A stretch of DNA of 64,000 bases from assembly GCA_965198565.1 (NCBI GenBank), contig OZ240665.1, forward strand, positions 2,232,001 through 2,296,000. The letters run 5' to 3'. The notes beneath the pieces are model-generated. The model was not told the origin of the DNA, did not search any database, and saw only the letters and a list, made by a program, of their open reading frames with translations. The translations under genes and the position numbers were made by a program. Source of the stretch: LMUY01 sp965198565. Lineage in GTDB: Bacteria; Pseudomonadota; Alphaproteobacteria; Acetobacterales; Acetobacteraceae. Positions 26,430 through 35,056 of the stretch are shown piece by piece (position 1 is the first letter of the stretch; each line of letters begins with the position of its first letter).

Positions 26430-27487
26430 TCCGTGTCCTCGTCGTCGACGACTCAGCAACCATGCGCGCCATCATCATTCGAGCTCTTGCACGGGACAGC
26501 GATCTAGAGGTGGTTGGTGAAGCTTCTGACCCGCTCCAGGCACGGGCAATGATCAAGGCCCTAAATCCAGACGTCCTGACATTGGATGTCGAGATGCCGC
26601 AAATGAATGGCTTGGATTTCCTCGAGCGCTTGATGCGCTTACGGCCGATGCCCGTCGTCATGGTCTCAACTCTGACCAGCCGTGGCGCGGAGGCGACTTT
26701 GCGCGCATTGGAGCTTGGTGCAGTGGAGTGCGTCGCCAAGCCTCAATTGCAGGATCATGCTACGTTCGACCGGATAGCGTCGATCGTTCGTACCGCAGCG
26801 ACCGCACGCCCCCGTCCAATGCGGTCAACGCCGACGATGGCTCCGGTGATGTCCAACTTCACGCCAAGTGATCGCCTCCTTGCAATCGGTGCGTCGACAG
26901 GTGGAGTAGAGGCTCTGCTCGCCATCCTGTCGAGCTTTCCTGTAAACTGCCCGCCAACGGTCATTACGCAACACATGCCTGCTGCGTTTACTACCTCGTT
27001 TGCCAATCGCCTGGACCGTGGTTGCGCAGCGACCGTCACGGAGGCCTATGATGGCGCACCATTGGCGGTCGGTAGCGTTTACCTGGCGCCTGGCGGTGCA
27101 ACGCACCTCGAGGTCGCCGGGCCTCCAAGTGGCCCTTGGCGTTGCCGCCTCATCGAGACCGATCCCGTGAACGGACATCGCCCGTCAGTCGACGTCCTGT
27201 TCACGTCCGCTGCCACAGTTGCGCGCAATCGGGCAGTAGGTGTCATCCTGACTGGGATGGGACGCGATGGTGCGCGCGGCTTGCTTGCCATGCGCGATGC
27301 TGGTGCACAGACATTTGGCCAGGACGAGGCAAGTTGTGTCGTCTACGGAATGCCCAAATCGGCGTTCGAGCTTGGTGCTGTCGCAACGCAAGTGCCGCTT
27401 CAGTCAGCCGCAGCCGCAATGCTCGCTGCTTGTCACGCAAAATCCGGAGAACGTACATGCCGTCCGCAGCTAGTCTCAAAGTATTAA
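26426..27487 (+). CDS. cheB: Chemotaxis methylesterase/deamidase CheB
   Basis: 353 residues: an N-terminal receiver with Asp8/Asp9 and phospho-acceptor Asp54 (LDVEMP), a linker, and the C-terminal methylesterase with catalytic Ser157 (GASTGG), His183 (TQHMP) and Asp281 (GMGRDGARG). All catalytic residues are intact. It removes receptor methyl groups when phosphorylated by CheA. Its last 31 bases overlap the following cheY-type gene, which starts in another frame. Confidence 0.95.
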   Translation: MIRVLVVDDSATMRAIIIRALARDSDLEVVGEASDPLQARAMIKALNPDVLTLDVEMPQMNGLDFLERLMRLRPMPVVMVSTLTSRGAEATLRALELGAVECVAKPQLQDHATFDRIASIVRTAATARPRPMRSTPTMAPVMSNFTPSDRLLAIGASTGGVEALLAILSSFPVNCPPTVITQHMPAAFTTSFANRLDRGCAATVTEAYDGAPLAVGSVYLAPGGATHLEVAGPPSGPWRCRLIETDPVNGHRPSVDVLFTSAATVARNRAVGVILTGMGRDGARGLLAMRDAGAQTFGQDEASCVVYGMPKSAFELGAVATQVPLQSAAAAMLAACHAKSGERTCRPQLVSKY

Positions 27488-27846
27488 TCGTGGACGACCA
27501 GCAGTCGATGCGCCTCTTGATCAGGGGCGGACTGCAACAACTCGGTTTCCGCGAATTTGATGAGGCTGCCGACGGCGAGGCCGGCTTGAAGGCGCTTGTG
27601 GCCAGTCCGGCGCAGCTCATCATCAGCGACTTCAACATGCCAAAGCTCGACGGCCTTGGTCTGTTGCGCGCTGTGCGGGTCTATCCCCCGACTGCAAAGA
27701 CCGCCTACATCATGCTGACTGGCCGGGGCGACATGGAGTTGGTGCAGCGGGCGGTGCAGTTCGGTGTTAACAACTTCTTGGTAAAGCCGTTTACGGTGGC
27801 GACGCTGCGCGAGAAAATAGAAGCCGTTTTCGGGCCGTTGCAATGA
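27457..27846 (+). CDS. Second stand-alone CheY-type receiver
   Basis: 129 residues from the ATG at 27457, with GGAG eight bases upstream inside the end of cheB. Receiver residues are complete: Asp13/Asp14, phospho-acceptor Asp58 (ISDFNMP), Thr89 and Lys110 (VKPF). In Caulobacter the equivalent position is cheYII. One of the two CheY proteins may drive the motor and the other may act as a phosphate sink; which is which cannot be told here. ATGA overlap with cheD. Confidence 0.9.
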   Translation: MPSAASLKVLIVDDQQSMRLLIRGGLQQLGFREFDEAADGEAGLKALVASPAQLIISDFNMPKLDGLGLLRAVRVYPPTAKTAYIMLTGRGDMELVQRAVQFGVNNFLVKPFTVATLREKIEAVFGPLQ

Positions 27847-28394
27847 ATGAGGTTGCTGGTTTATCAAAGGGCGAGCGTCGGCTTAACATCGTTCAGGGTG
27901 AATTCCATGTCACTGACGATGCAACCTTGGTACTCACCACCATCCTGGGCTCGTGTGTTGCGGCTTGTTTGCACGACCCGGTGGCTGGTGTCGGCGGGAT
28001 GAACCATTTCTTGTTACCTGGCGACGAGACGCCAGGCGCCGTTTGCGACCGCCACGGAGTGCATGCCATGGAGCTGCTCGTCAACGGACTGCTGCAACGT
28101 GGCGCACGCCGTGAACGGCTGCAAGCCAAGCTGTTTGGTGGCGCTCGAATGTTGCAGGGACTCACCGATGTGGGTACGTTGAACGCTGAGTTTGCCGAAC
28201 GCTTTGTGAAGCGAGAGCGTATCGCTTACACGGGCGGCAGCCTGCGAGGCGAACGTGGCCGCAGGTTGCAGTTCTGGCCAGTGGCGGGCAGAGCCCGGCA
28301 ACTTACGATCGCCGGGTCGGATGCGGCTGTATTTGCGGCTGAGCGGGCCCGTCCTGTGGTGCAGGCGGAGCAGGGAGGGGTAGAACTATTCTGA
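27843..28394 (+). CDS. cheD: Receptor glutamine deamidase CheD
   Basis: 183 residues with the CheD catalytic triad at the expected spacing: Thr32 and Cys38 (LTTILGSCVAAC) and His55 (GGMNHFLLP). It deamidates receptor glutamines and in some species partners CheC; no cheC is present here. It overlaps the preceding cheY by four bases and the next gene by one (TGATG). Confidence 0.93.
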   Translation: MNEVAGLSKGERRLNIVQGEFHVTDDATLVLTTILGSCVAACLHDPVAGVGGMNHFLLPGDETPGAVCDRHGVHAMELLVNGLLQRGARRERLQAKLFGGARMLQGLTDVGTLNAEFAERFVKRERIAYTGGSLRGERGRRLQFWPVAGRARQLTIAGSDAAVFAAERARPVVQAEQGGVELF

Positions 28395-28711
28395 TGGACG
28401 AGTCACCAAGCTTGCATGCCGTGCTCAACGCGACGGCAATCGAATTAGGCGAACTCGCCATCCTAACCGACGACCTCGGCGGTGCACGAGTAGTCTCGGC
28501 GGAGCAATGGCAGGCGCTTGACTTGATCAGCCAACGCCTTGCCGGTCTGGGCTCCTTCTTGCAGGCGCTTGTGCCAGAGCTACCAGATTGCCGTCCAGAA
28601 CTCGATGTCGCGTTGGCGACGGTGCGGGTCGGCGGGCTGGTCAGCCGCCTGCTCGGTCGGGTCGAAGAAGGCGCAGACGATTCCGGTGAGCTAGAGTTCT
28701 TTGAGACGTGA
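28394..28711 (+). CDS. Small chemotaxis-operon protein (CheU-position)
   Basis: 105 residues, acidic and helical (LNATAIELGELAILTDDLGG, WQALDLISQRLAGLGSFLQA, GGLVSRLLGRVEEG). I recognise no domain. Its place between cheD and a receiver-like gene matches cheU of the Caulobacter operon, by synteny only. One-base overlap with cheD and GTGA overlap with the next gene make it a true operon member. Confidence 0.6.
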   Translation: MDESPSLHAVLNATAIELGELAILTDDLGGARVVSAEQWQALDLISQRLAGLGSFLQALVPELPDCRPELDVALATVRVGGLVSRLLGRVEEGADDSGELEFFET

Positions 28712-29322
28712 CAGAAACCACGCCCGAGTTCGACACGCGCGTCTACTTTGGCAAGCTTTCTGCTCTACTTGTCGAAGCGAACGCGCTTGAAGCGGAGATC
28801 GTTACCCAAGTTCTGACGGGCTTTAAGGTACGCAACGTCGCGCGTTACGAGACGGCGGCGCAGGCACGCGACCACTTGCAACGCGACCATGCCGAACTTA
28901 TCATGGTCGGTACATCGCACGCCGGCCCTGGTGAAATGGATGAGTATGACTTCATTCGCTGGTTGCGCCGTAGCAAAGTAGAGACGACCCGGATGGCCGC
29001 TATTATCTTGCTGGCTGGCCACACCTCGGAAGCCAACGTGCTGCGTGCTCGCGATTGTGGCGCGAGTTTCATCATAGCCAAGCCGATCACGCCACGTGTC
29101 GTGTTTGATCGCGTGGTTTGGCTCGCCAAAGACGGCCGCGCTTTTGTCAACACTGAGACATACGCCGGGCCAGACCGCCGCTTCCAAAAGCTGGGGCCGC
29201 CACCCAACACTGAAGGCCGCCGCAAGGACGACCTCTCGCTTAAGGTCGGTGATGCCAAAGAGCCAAATATGTCGCAAAATGAGATTGATGCATTGCTAAA
29301 CGCAAGAGGGGCGCCACGCTGA
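28708..29322 (+). CDS. Pseudo-receiver protein with FliM-N-like C-terminal peptide
   Basis: 204 residues from a GTG overlapping the previous stop. Residues about 15-145 are receiver-like (FIRWLRRSK, IILLAGHTSEANVLRARDCG, FIIAKPI with Lys125), but the phospho-acceptor position is Gly68 (LIMVGTS in place of LIxxDxxMP) and the acidic pair is reduced to Glu23. The C-terminal 17 residues (MSQNEIDALLNARGAPR) closely resemble the FliM N-terminal peptide to which phospho-CheY binds. It holds the place of Caulobacter cheYIII. It may be a phosphorylation-independent adaptor or decoy for CheY; this is inference. Confidence 0.75.
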   Translation: MTETTPEFDTRVYFGKLSALLVEANALEAEIVTQVLTGFKVRNVARYETAAQARDHLQRDHAELIMVGTSHAGPGEMDEYDFIRWLRRSKVETTRMAAIILLAGHTSEANVLRARDCGASFIIAKPITPRVVFDRVVWLAKDGRAFVNTETYAGPDRRFQKLGPPPNTEGRRKDDLSLKVGDAKEPNMSQNEIDALLNARGAPR

Positions 29323-29777
29323 TGGCCGGGCCTTTACCCAACCACACCCGGCGCTTGGCAGAGCTCGTGCATCGACCGGGTGGCCTCACGGCAAAAGAGG
29401 CAGTGAAGGCAGCCGAGATACGTTTGGAAGCGATTCGCGAATCGAGCCTGAAAGAGCTTGCGGCCATGGTGGACGAAATGATTGCGCTGGGAGAGGTGTT
29501 ATCTAAGCACCGGAGCAAAGAGGTTTGCGAGAAACTATACGCGACCAGTAACAGCGTCGTCGGTGTGGCTGGAGTGTTCGGAATGCCGGAGCTGGGAGAG
29601 GTCGCCCTTAGTCTCTGCACGCTGCTCGATCGTCAGACTATGGCTGGAACGTGGAACGTGCAGCCCATCGAGCTGCACCTCAATAGTCTTCGCCTCATGT
29701 GTAACGGAGGAGCGACTGCCTTGAATCGCTCAGTCATTCAGGCGTTGCAACAGGTGGTGGCTCGTATCTCAAAATAG
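29322..29777 (+). CDS. CheE-like protein with degenerate Hpt motif
   Basis: 151 residues, all helical, last gene of the che operon (one-base overlap with the preceding gene). Residues 72-95 (LYATSNSVVGVAGVFGMPEL) align with the Hpt signature, but the phospho-His position is Asn77 and the following Lys is Val80, so phosphotransfer is not expected. The place and size match cheE of Caulobacter, by synteny. It may bind CheA or CheY as a structural Hpt mimic. Beyond its stop the sequence turns into transposase scraps. Confidence 0.65.
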   Translation: MAGPLPNHTRRLAELVHRPGGLTAKEAVKAAEIRLEAIRESSLKELAAMVDEMIALGEVLSKHRSKEVCEKLYATSNSVVGVAGVFGMPELGEVALSLCTLLDRQTMAGTWNVQPIELHLNSLRLMCNGGATALNRSVIQALQQVVARISK

Positions 29778-29807
29778 GCTCGGACCGCGCTGACGCCAAA
29801 CCGCGCG

Positions 29808-30171
29808 CCGCCAACGGGCATGAGGGTGTGGCTGGCCAACGGGCCTATCGACATGCGCCGCGGGATGAACGGCCTGGCGCTCCAAGTGCAGCACGCGTTG
29901 CAGCGCAACCCACACGCGGGCGGCCTCGACGTGCTGGCCAAGCAAGCGGCCCGGTGTGCCGCCGACCAGCGCGCATCCGGTGTCGAGGCGGTTATCGCGC
30001 AACTCAAGCTGACGATTGCCAAGGTGCGGGCACGAGCGCTTCGGCGCCTCGTCCGAGCGGGGCCGCAAGCTGCTGGAGCAACTCGAACGGCAATTGGGGG
30101 AAATGGCCGCCGCCGCCGCCGCCGAAGATGAGGCCGACGTCCAGGTCGACCTCGTTGCTAGAGCGGGAGAG
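29808..30171 (+). pseudogene. IS66-family tnpB/tnpC remnant
   Basis: From 29820 the frame reads MRVWLANGPIDMRRGMNGLA, the signature of the IS66 accessory protein TnpB, but the N-terminus is missing. After about 35 codons it passes into text resembling the N-terminal coiled region of IS66 TnpC (VIAQLKLTIAKVRA, then in another frame ERFGASSERGRKLLEQLERQ). Internal deletion and a frameshift make it non-functional. It directly abuts the end of the che operon. Confidence 0.65.
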
Positions 30172-30262
30172 TTGAGCAGTTCGGCAATGGCGTCGGAGAC
30201 GGCCTCGCGGCTGCGCGCGGCGGCCTTGCGGAGCAGGTGCTTGAGCTTGGCAAACACCTGCT
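30172..30262 (-). pseudogene. IS630-family transposase C-terminal scrap
   Basis: About 30 codons on the reverse strand (FAKLKHLLRKAAARSREAV, then SDAIAELLNSP) match the conserved C-terminal helix of IS630-type transposases (FAKLKALLRKAAxRT). It is cut on one side by the left end of IS21-A copy 1 and on the other by the IS66 remnant. Confidence 0.55.
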
Positions 30263-30344
30263 TGTCAAACAGCACGCAAATCTGACCCCCACCGGCGTCC
30301 AAAAGTGACCCCCTTCCGGTTGCCCTCTTGCGGTGTGCGATGCG

Positions 30345-31073
30345 CTAGTTGCGGTTCCTGAACCGCCAGCTGTCGTTGCCAGTCTCGATGATGTCGCAGT
30401 GATGGGTGAGCCGGTCGAGCAGCGCCGTTGTCATCTTGGCGTCGTTGAACACGGTCGGCCATTCGGCAAACAGCAGGTTGGTGGTGACCAGCACCGAGGT
30501 CTGCTCGTAGAGGCGGCTGATCAGATGGAACAGCAACTGGCCACCACTCTGGGCGAACGGCAGATAGCCCAGCTCGTCCAGCACCACGAGGTCCAGGCGG
30601 GTGAGTTGCTCGGCCAGCCGTCCGGTCTTGCCAGTGCGGGCTTCGGTCTCGAGCCGGTTGACCAGATCGATCACGGTATAGAACCGCACCCGCCGCCCGA
30701 GCCGGATGCAGCTGAGCGCGATCGCCACCGACAGGTGCGTCTTGCCCGTGCCAGTGCCGCCGACCAGCACCGCATTGCGCTGGCTGTCCAGGAACGAGCC
30801 TGTGGCCATGTCGCGCACCAGCCCCTCGTTGATCGGCGTTCCGGAGAAGTCGAACTCCGCGACCTCCTTGATCAGCGGCAGTTTGGCGGCCGCCACCTGG
30901 TAGCGGATCGAGCGCGCCTGCTTCTCGGCAATTTCGGCCTGCAACAGGCTGCCGACGATGTCCTGCGCCGCGTGCTGGCGCTTGAGGGCGTTGCTCAGCA
31001 CTTCGTCGTAGGCGGCCCGCATGCCGAGCAGCTTGAGCTCGCGCATCAGTTCGATGACTTCATGACGTTCCAC
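30345..31073 (-). CDS. istB: IS21-family helper ATPase IstB (element A, copy 1)
   Basis: 242 residues, AAA+ helper of IS21 transposition. Walker A VGGTGTGKTHLS, Walker B LDLVVLDELGYLP, sensor VLVTTNLLFAEWP, and the C-terminal LLDRLTHHCDIIETGNDSWR typical of this IstB subgroup. It starts inside the end of istA (14-base overlap), giving coupled translation. Identical to the copy at 55301-56029. Confidence 0.93.
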   Translation of the reverse strand: MERHEVIELMRELKLLGMRAAYDEVLSNALKRQHAAQDIVGSLLQAEIAEKQARSIRYQVAAAKLPLIKEVAEFDFSGTPINEGLVRDMATGSFLDSQRNAVLVGGTGTGKTHLSVAIALSCIRLGRRVRFYTVIDLVNRLETEARTGKTGRLAEQLTRLDLVVLDELGYLPFAQSGGQLLFHLISRLYEQTSVLVTTNLLFAEWPTVFNDAKMTTALLDRLTHHCDIIETGNDSWRFRNRN

Positions 31074-32583
31074 GGGTCGTGCTCCTTAAGGTGTCGTAAC
31101 GTGCACAGTCGGCCACCGGCTCATGCCGGAGGCGCAGCGCATCAGGGGTAGTGATGGTCGGCGCAGTCAGCGTCGGCCACTGTCGCGACAAGGCATTGAG
31201 AACCACGTCGCTGCTGCACAGGCCTGCTGTCAGCGCCTCGCCACAGGCGGCCTGCACCGCGGGCAGTCCGTCCAGCAGCACGGCGTTCAGGATGGCCACC
31301 ATCTGTCGGTCGCCATCGGCCGACCCGTGCAGGCGGTTCTGCACGCGCCCCAGAGCGCCAGGCAGCACCCAGTCCTTGAACGGAGCGCCATTGCGCAAGG
31401 CGCCGGGCTTGCGTGCCAGCACCGGCACATAGTGCCAGGGATCGTAGACCGTCTGCTCGCGGCCAAAGCACCGCGGATGGTCGGCTACGGTCTGCCCGTC
31501 CTGGCGAATGGTGATCCGCTCGGCGTAGGCGTGCACCTCGACCGGGCGTCCTACCGCCTGCGCCATCACCGAGTATTTGTTTTTATCGTAGGTCACCAGA
31601 CAGGTTTTGGAGACCGCCGCGGTGCGGGCGTTGAACCCATCAAAGCGTCCGGCATACGGCACCAAGCTGGACCGCTCTTGCTCAAACATGTCCCAAACCG
31701 GGCAGTCACGCCGCTCGGGATGCGGATGCACGCGCGCATACTGCACGCACTGCTCCAGCAGCCAGCTGTTCATGTCGATGAAGCTTGCGAACTTCAATCG
31801 TGGCTTGAAGAACCGACCTCGTACGACGCCGACCTGGTTCTCAACCTGACCTTTCTCCCACCCTGAGGCCGGGGTGCAGGCGGTGGGCTCGACCAGATAG
31901 TGGCTGCACATCTGGGCAAAGCGCCGGTTGAACTGCCGCTCACGGCCAATCAGCAGCGCGTCTACCGCTGTGCGCATGTTGTCGTAGATGCCGCGCTGGC
32001 ACGCACCCTTGTAGAATGCGAACGCCTTGTCGTGCGCGTCGAACACCATCTCCTGCGCCTGCCGCGGATAGGCACGCACGAACGGCATCCGACTATGGCA
32101 GAGCCTAACCTGGGCTACCTGCACGATGGTGGTGGTGCCGTGCAGGACCACGACCTCGGTCGACCAGTCGAACTGGTAGGCCTCGCCCGGCGCAAAGCTC
32201 AGCGGGACATAGGCATCCGATGAACCAGTGCCCCGCTTGCGTTGCCTAGCCTGGGCGTAGCGGCGCACGGTGTCGTAGCCACCCTCGAAACCCTCGGCCC
32301 GAAGATCCTCGTAAATCCGGACCAGGTCGAGCCGCTCACGGCTGGACAGCCGGTCATTGGCGGCAAGCCGCCGGTCCAGCATCTCGGTCCAGGCACCAAG
32401 CTTGGGCCGCGGCTGCACCGCACGCTCATACGAGAACGCCGTCTCTCCCGAACGCAGCACCCGCCGCACCGTGTTGCGCGCCAGGTCGAACTCCCGAGTG
32501 ATCTGCTTGATCGACTTGCCGTCGACGAAATGCGCCCGCCTGATCCGGGCAATCGTATCCACAACCAGCATCTCCCCCACCAC
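31060..32583 (-). CDS. istA: IS21-family transposase IstA (element A, copy 1)
   Basis: 507 residues (GTG start; an ATG four codons later is an alternative). N-terminal HTH (SIKQITREFDLARNTVRRVL), then the DDE integrase core (EAYQFDWSTEVVV with the first Asp, GIYDNMRTAVDAL with the second, EKGQVENQVGVVRGRFF with the Glu), and the C-terminal beta-barrel domain (KNKYSVMAQAVGRPVEV). It cuts and joins the element ends with IstB. Intact; identical to the copy at 56016-57539. Confidence 0.93.
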   Translation of the reverse strand: MVGEMLVVDTIARIRRAHFVDGKSIKQITREFDLARNTVRRVLRSGETAFSYERAVQPRPKLGAWTEMLDRRLAANDRLSSRERLDLVRIYEDLRAEGFEGGYDTVRRYAQARQRKRGTGSSDAYVPLSFAPGEAYQFDWSTEVVVLHGTTTIVQVAQVRLCHSRMPFVRAYPRQAQEMVFDAHDKAFAFYKGACQRGIYDNMRTAVDALLIGRERQFNRRFAQMCSHYLVEPTACTPASGWEKGQVENQVGVVRGRFFKPRLKFASFIDMNSWLLEQCVQYARVHPHPERRDCPVWDMFEQERSSLVPYAGRFDGFNARTAAVSKTCLVTYDKNKYSVMAQAVGRPVEVHAYAERITIRQDGQTVADHPRCFGREQTVYDPWHYVPVLARKPGALRNGAPFKDWVLPGALGRVQNRLHGSADGDRQMVAILNAVLLDGLPAVQAACGEALTAGLCSSDVVLNALSRQWPTLTAPTITTPDALRLRHEPVADCARYDTLRSTTRGTS

Positions 32584-33504
32584 CCATCTGCATGGGCGGC
32601 ATCATCACAGATCGAAGGGGGTCAGTTTTGGACGCTGATCACCCTACTCAGGGGGTCAATTTTCCACGCTGTTCCACAAGCTGATCGAGTCTGCCCTGGT
32701 GCTGGAACTCAAGGCCGGCGACGTCGTGGCCGACACGCTGGAGGGGCGGTGCTGCGTGTTCCTGGCGGGGCTGTATCGGGCCGAGCAAGTGATCGCCGAG
32801 CGCCTGCAATCCCTGGCCGAGGGAACACCGCCTTGGCCCGACATCGACGCCGATAAAGCGATCCCATGGGTGGAAACCCGAACGGGGCTTGCCTTGGCCG
32901 ACAGCCAGAAGGAGGCTTTGCGTATGGCGCTTCGGTCGAAGGTGTTGGTCATCACTGGCGGCCCCGGCGTGGGCAAGACCACCCTGGTCAACTCGGTCTT
33001 GAAGGTGATCGGGGCCAAGCGGGTAACGTTGGCCCTGTGTGCGCCCACTGGACGGGCGGCCAAGCGGCTGTCGGAGAGCACCGGTCTGGAAGCCAAGACC
33101 ATCCATCGCCTGCTCGAGACCGATGCCAAGACCGGCGGCTTCAAGCGAGGCGAGGACCATCCGCTCGACTGCCAGCTGCTGGTGGTGGACGAGACCTCGA
33201 TGGTGGACGTGCCGTTGATGCGCGCCCTGATCAAGGCCCTTCCAGACGAGGCGGCGCTGCTGCTGGTAGGTGACGCCGACCAACTGCCTTCCGTGGGCCC
33301 GGGACAGGTGCTGGCCGACATCATCGGTGCGTATTCCGACGCAAACCAGCCGGCGATTCCGATCCATTCCAGCCGGTGATTCCGACGGAAGCCAGCCACT
33401 GATTCCGATGCATCCCAGCCACCCCTGAGGGGCGGGCGGCGGCGCGGTTCGCGAGCAGTCATCCACCGACGGCACGGTGTCTCTCCTGCAATTCGGGGAG
33501 CGCC

Positions 33505-35046
33505 ATGCCAGGCCAGAGACTGCCAATGCGTCAGGTTCGAGAAGTCCTTCGCCTTAAACACGTCTGCGGCCACAGCGGGCACCAGATCGCGGCCATGGTC
33601 GGCGTCAGCCGCTACACGGTGGCCGAGTATCTGCGCCGTGCTGCCGTGGTGGGCATCACCTGGCCGGTGCCGCCGGCGCTCGACGACGTGGCACTGGAGC
33701 GCAAGCTGTTCACCCCGCCGTTCACGCCGACGGAGGCGCTGCGGCCGCAGCCGGACTGGCCGCGCATCCACGCGGAGCTGCGCAAGCCCGGCGTGACCCT
33801 CCTGCTGCTGTGGGAGGAGTACCGGGCCGGGCAACAGGATGGGTATGGCTACAGCCGGTTCTGCGACCTGCACGCCGCCTGGCGCGGCCGTTTGTCACCG
33901 ACCATGCGGCAGACCCACCCGGCCGGTGAGCGGATGTTCGTCGACTACGCCGGGCAGACGGCGGAGGTAATCGACGGCGCCACGGGCGAGGTCAGGCGGG
34001 CGCAGGTGTTCGTGGCGGTGCTCGGCGCGTCCAACTACACCTACGCCGAGGCACGCTGGACGCAGTCGCTACCGGACTGGATCGGCTGCCACGTCGGCGC
34101 GTTCGCCAGCTTCGGCGGGGTGGCGCGGCAGATCGTGTGCGACAATCTCAAGGCCGGCGTCACCGCGTCCAGCCGCTACGAGCCGGGGATCAGCCGGACC
34201 TACCAGGACATGGCCACCCATTACGGCACGGCGATCCTGCCCGCCCGGGTGCGCAAGCCGCGTGACAAGGCCAAGGTCGAGGTCGCCGTGCAGGTCGTGC
34301 AGCGCTGGATCTTAGCCCGGCTGCGCAACCGCCGGTTCTTCTCCCTGGCGGAGCTGAACGGCGCGATCCGCGAGCTGACCATCGACCTGAACAACCGGCC
34401 GATGCGCCATCTGGGCACCACCCGCCGTGCGCTGTTCGAGGCGATCGAGCCCGGCGCCCTGCTGGACATGCCCGCCGAGCCGTATGCCTACGCGGAGTGG
34501 AAGCGCTGCCGGGCGGGGTTGGACTACCACGTCGAGGTCTACGGCCACTTCTACTCGGTGCCGTACCGGCTGATGCGCGAGGTGATCGAGGCCCGCATCA
34601 CCGACCAGACCATCGATCTGTATCACCAGAACAACCGCGTCGCCTGCCACGTCCGCAATCCGCGGCAGCACCGGCACACCACGATCGCCGAGCACATGCC
34701 GAGCGCGCACCGCCGCCACGCCGAGTGGACGCCGACGCGGCTGCTGCGCGAGGCCGAGGCGATCGGGCCGTCCACCATCGCCCTGGTGGAGCGCATCCTG
34801 GCCGCCAAGCCGCATCCCGAGCAGGGCTTCCGCGCCTGCCTCGGCATCCTGCGTCTGGTGCGAGGCTACGGCCCTGAGCGGCTGGAGGCGGCCTGCCAGC
34901 GCGGCATGGACATCGGTGCGCGGACCTACGGCTCCGTGCAGTCGATCCTGCGCAACGGACTGGACCGGGCCTACCGCCCCGAACCCGTGCCGGACGAGCT
35001 GCCCGTCCAGCACGAGAACATCCGCGGCAGCGGCTACTACCATTGA
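33505..35046 (+). CDS. istA: IS21-family transposase IstA (element B)
   Basis: 513 residues with GGGGAG five bases before the ATG. N-terminal HTH (HVCGHSGHQIAAMVGVSRYT), DDE core (GERMFVDYAGQTAEV; VCDNLKAGV; KPRDKAKVEVAVQVVQRW), and the C-terminal domain (EVYGHFYSVPYRLMREV). It belongs to a different IS21 subgroup from element A. Intact. istB follows after ten bases. Confidence 0.92.
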   Translation: MPGQRLPMRQVREVLRLKHVCGHSGHQIAAMVGVSRYTVAEYLRRAAVVGITWPVPPALDDVALERKLFTPPFTPTEALRPQPDWPRIHAELRKPGVTLLLLWEEYRAGQQDGYGYSRFCDLHAAWRGRLSPTMRQTHPAGERMFVDYAGQTAEVIDGATGEVRRAQVFVAVLGASNYTYAEARWTQSLPDWIGCHVGAFASFGGVARQIVCDNLKAGVTASSRYEPGISRTYQDMATHYGTAILPARVRKPRDKAKVEVAVQVVQRWILARLRNRRFFSLAELNGAIRELTIDLNNRPMRHLGTTRRALFEAIEPGALLDMPAEPYAYAEWKRCRAGLDYHVEVYGHFYSVPYRLMREVIEARITDQTIDLYHQNNRVACHVRNPRQHRHTTIAEHMPSAHRRHAEWTPTRLLREAEAIGPSTIALVERILAAKPHPEQGFRACLGILRLVRGYGPERLEAACQRGMDIGARTYGSVQSILRNGLDRAYRPEPVPDELPVQHENIRGSGYYH

Positions 35047-35056
35047 GGAGCACACC

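Larger units (their letters stand above)
30263..32678 (-). mobile_element. IS21-family element A, copy 1 (complete)
   Basis: 2,416 bases. The ends are imperfect inverted repeats: left TGTCAAACAGC with TGACCCCC further in, right (reverse complement) TGTGGAACAGC with TTGACCCCC. A second internal pair (GCGTCCAAAAGTGACCCCC and its counterpart) follows, as usual for IS21 multiple terminal repeats. It encodes istA and istB on the reverse strand. It is identical, as far as I can compare, to 55219-57634. No target duplication is seen: the left flank is an IS630 scrap and the right flank is the interior of a helicase gene, so one or both sides were deleted after insertion. Confidence 0.85.

Noticed and set aside
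31123..31866. Forward open frames inside IS21-A (also 56079-56822)
   Set aside because: Antisense shadows of istA; the same frames recur in both copies only because the copies are identical.
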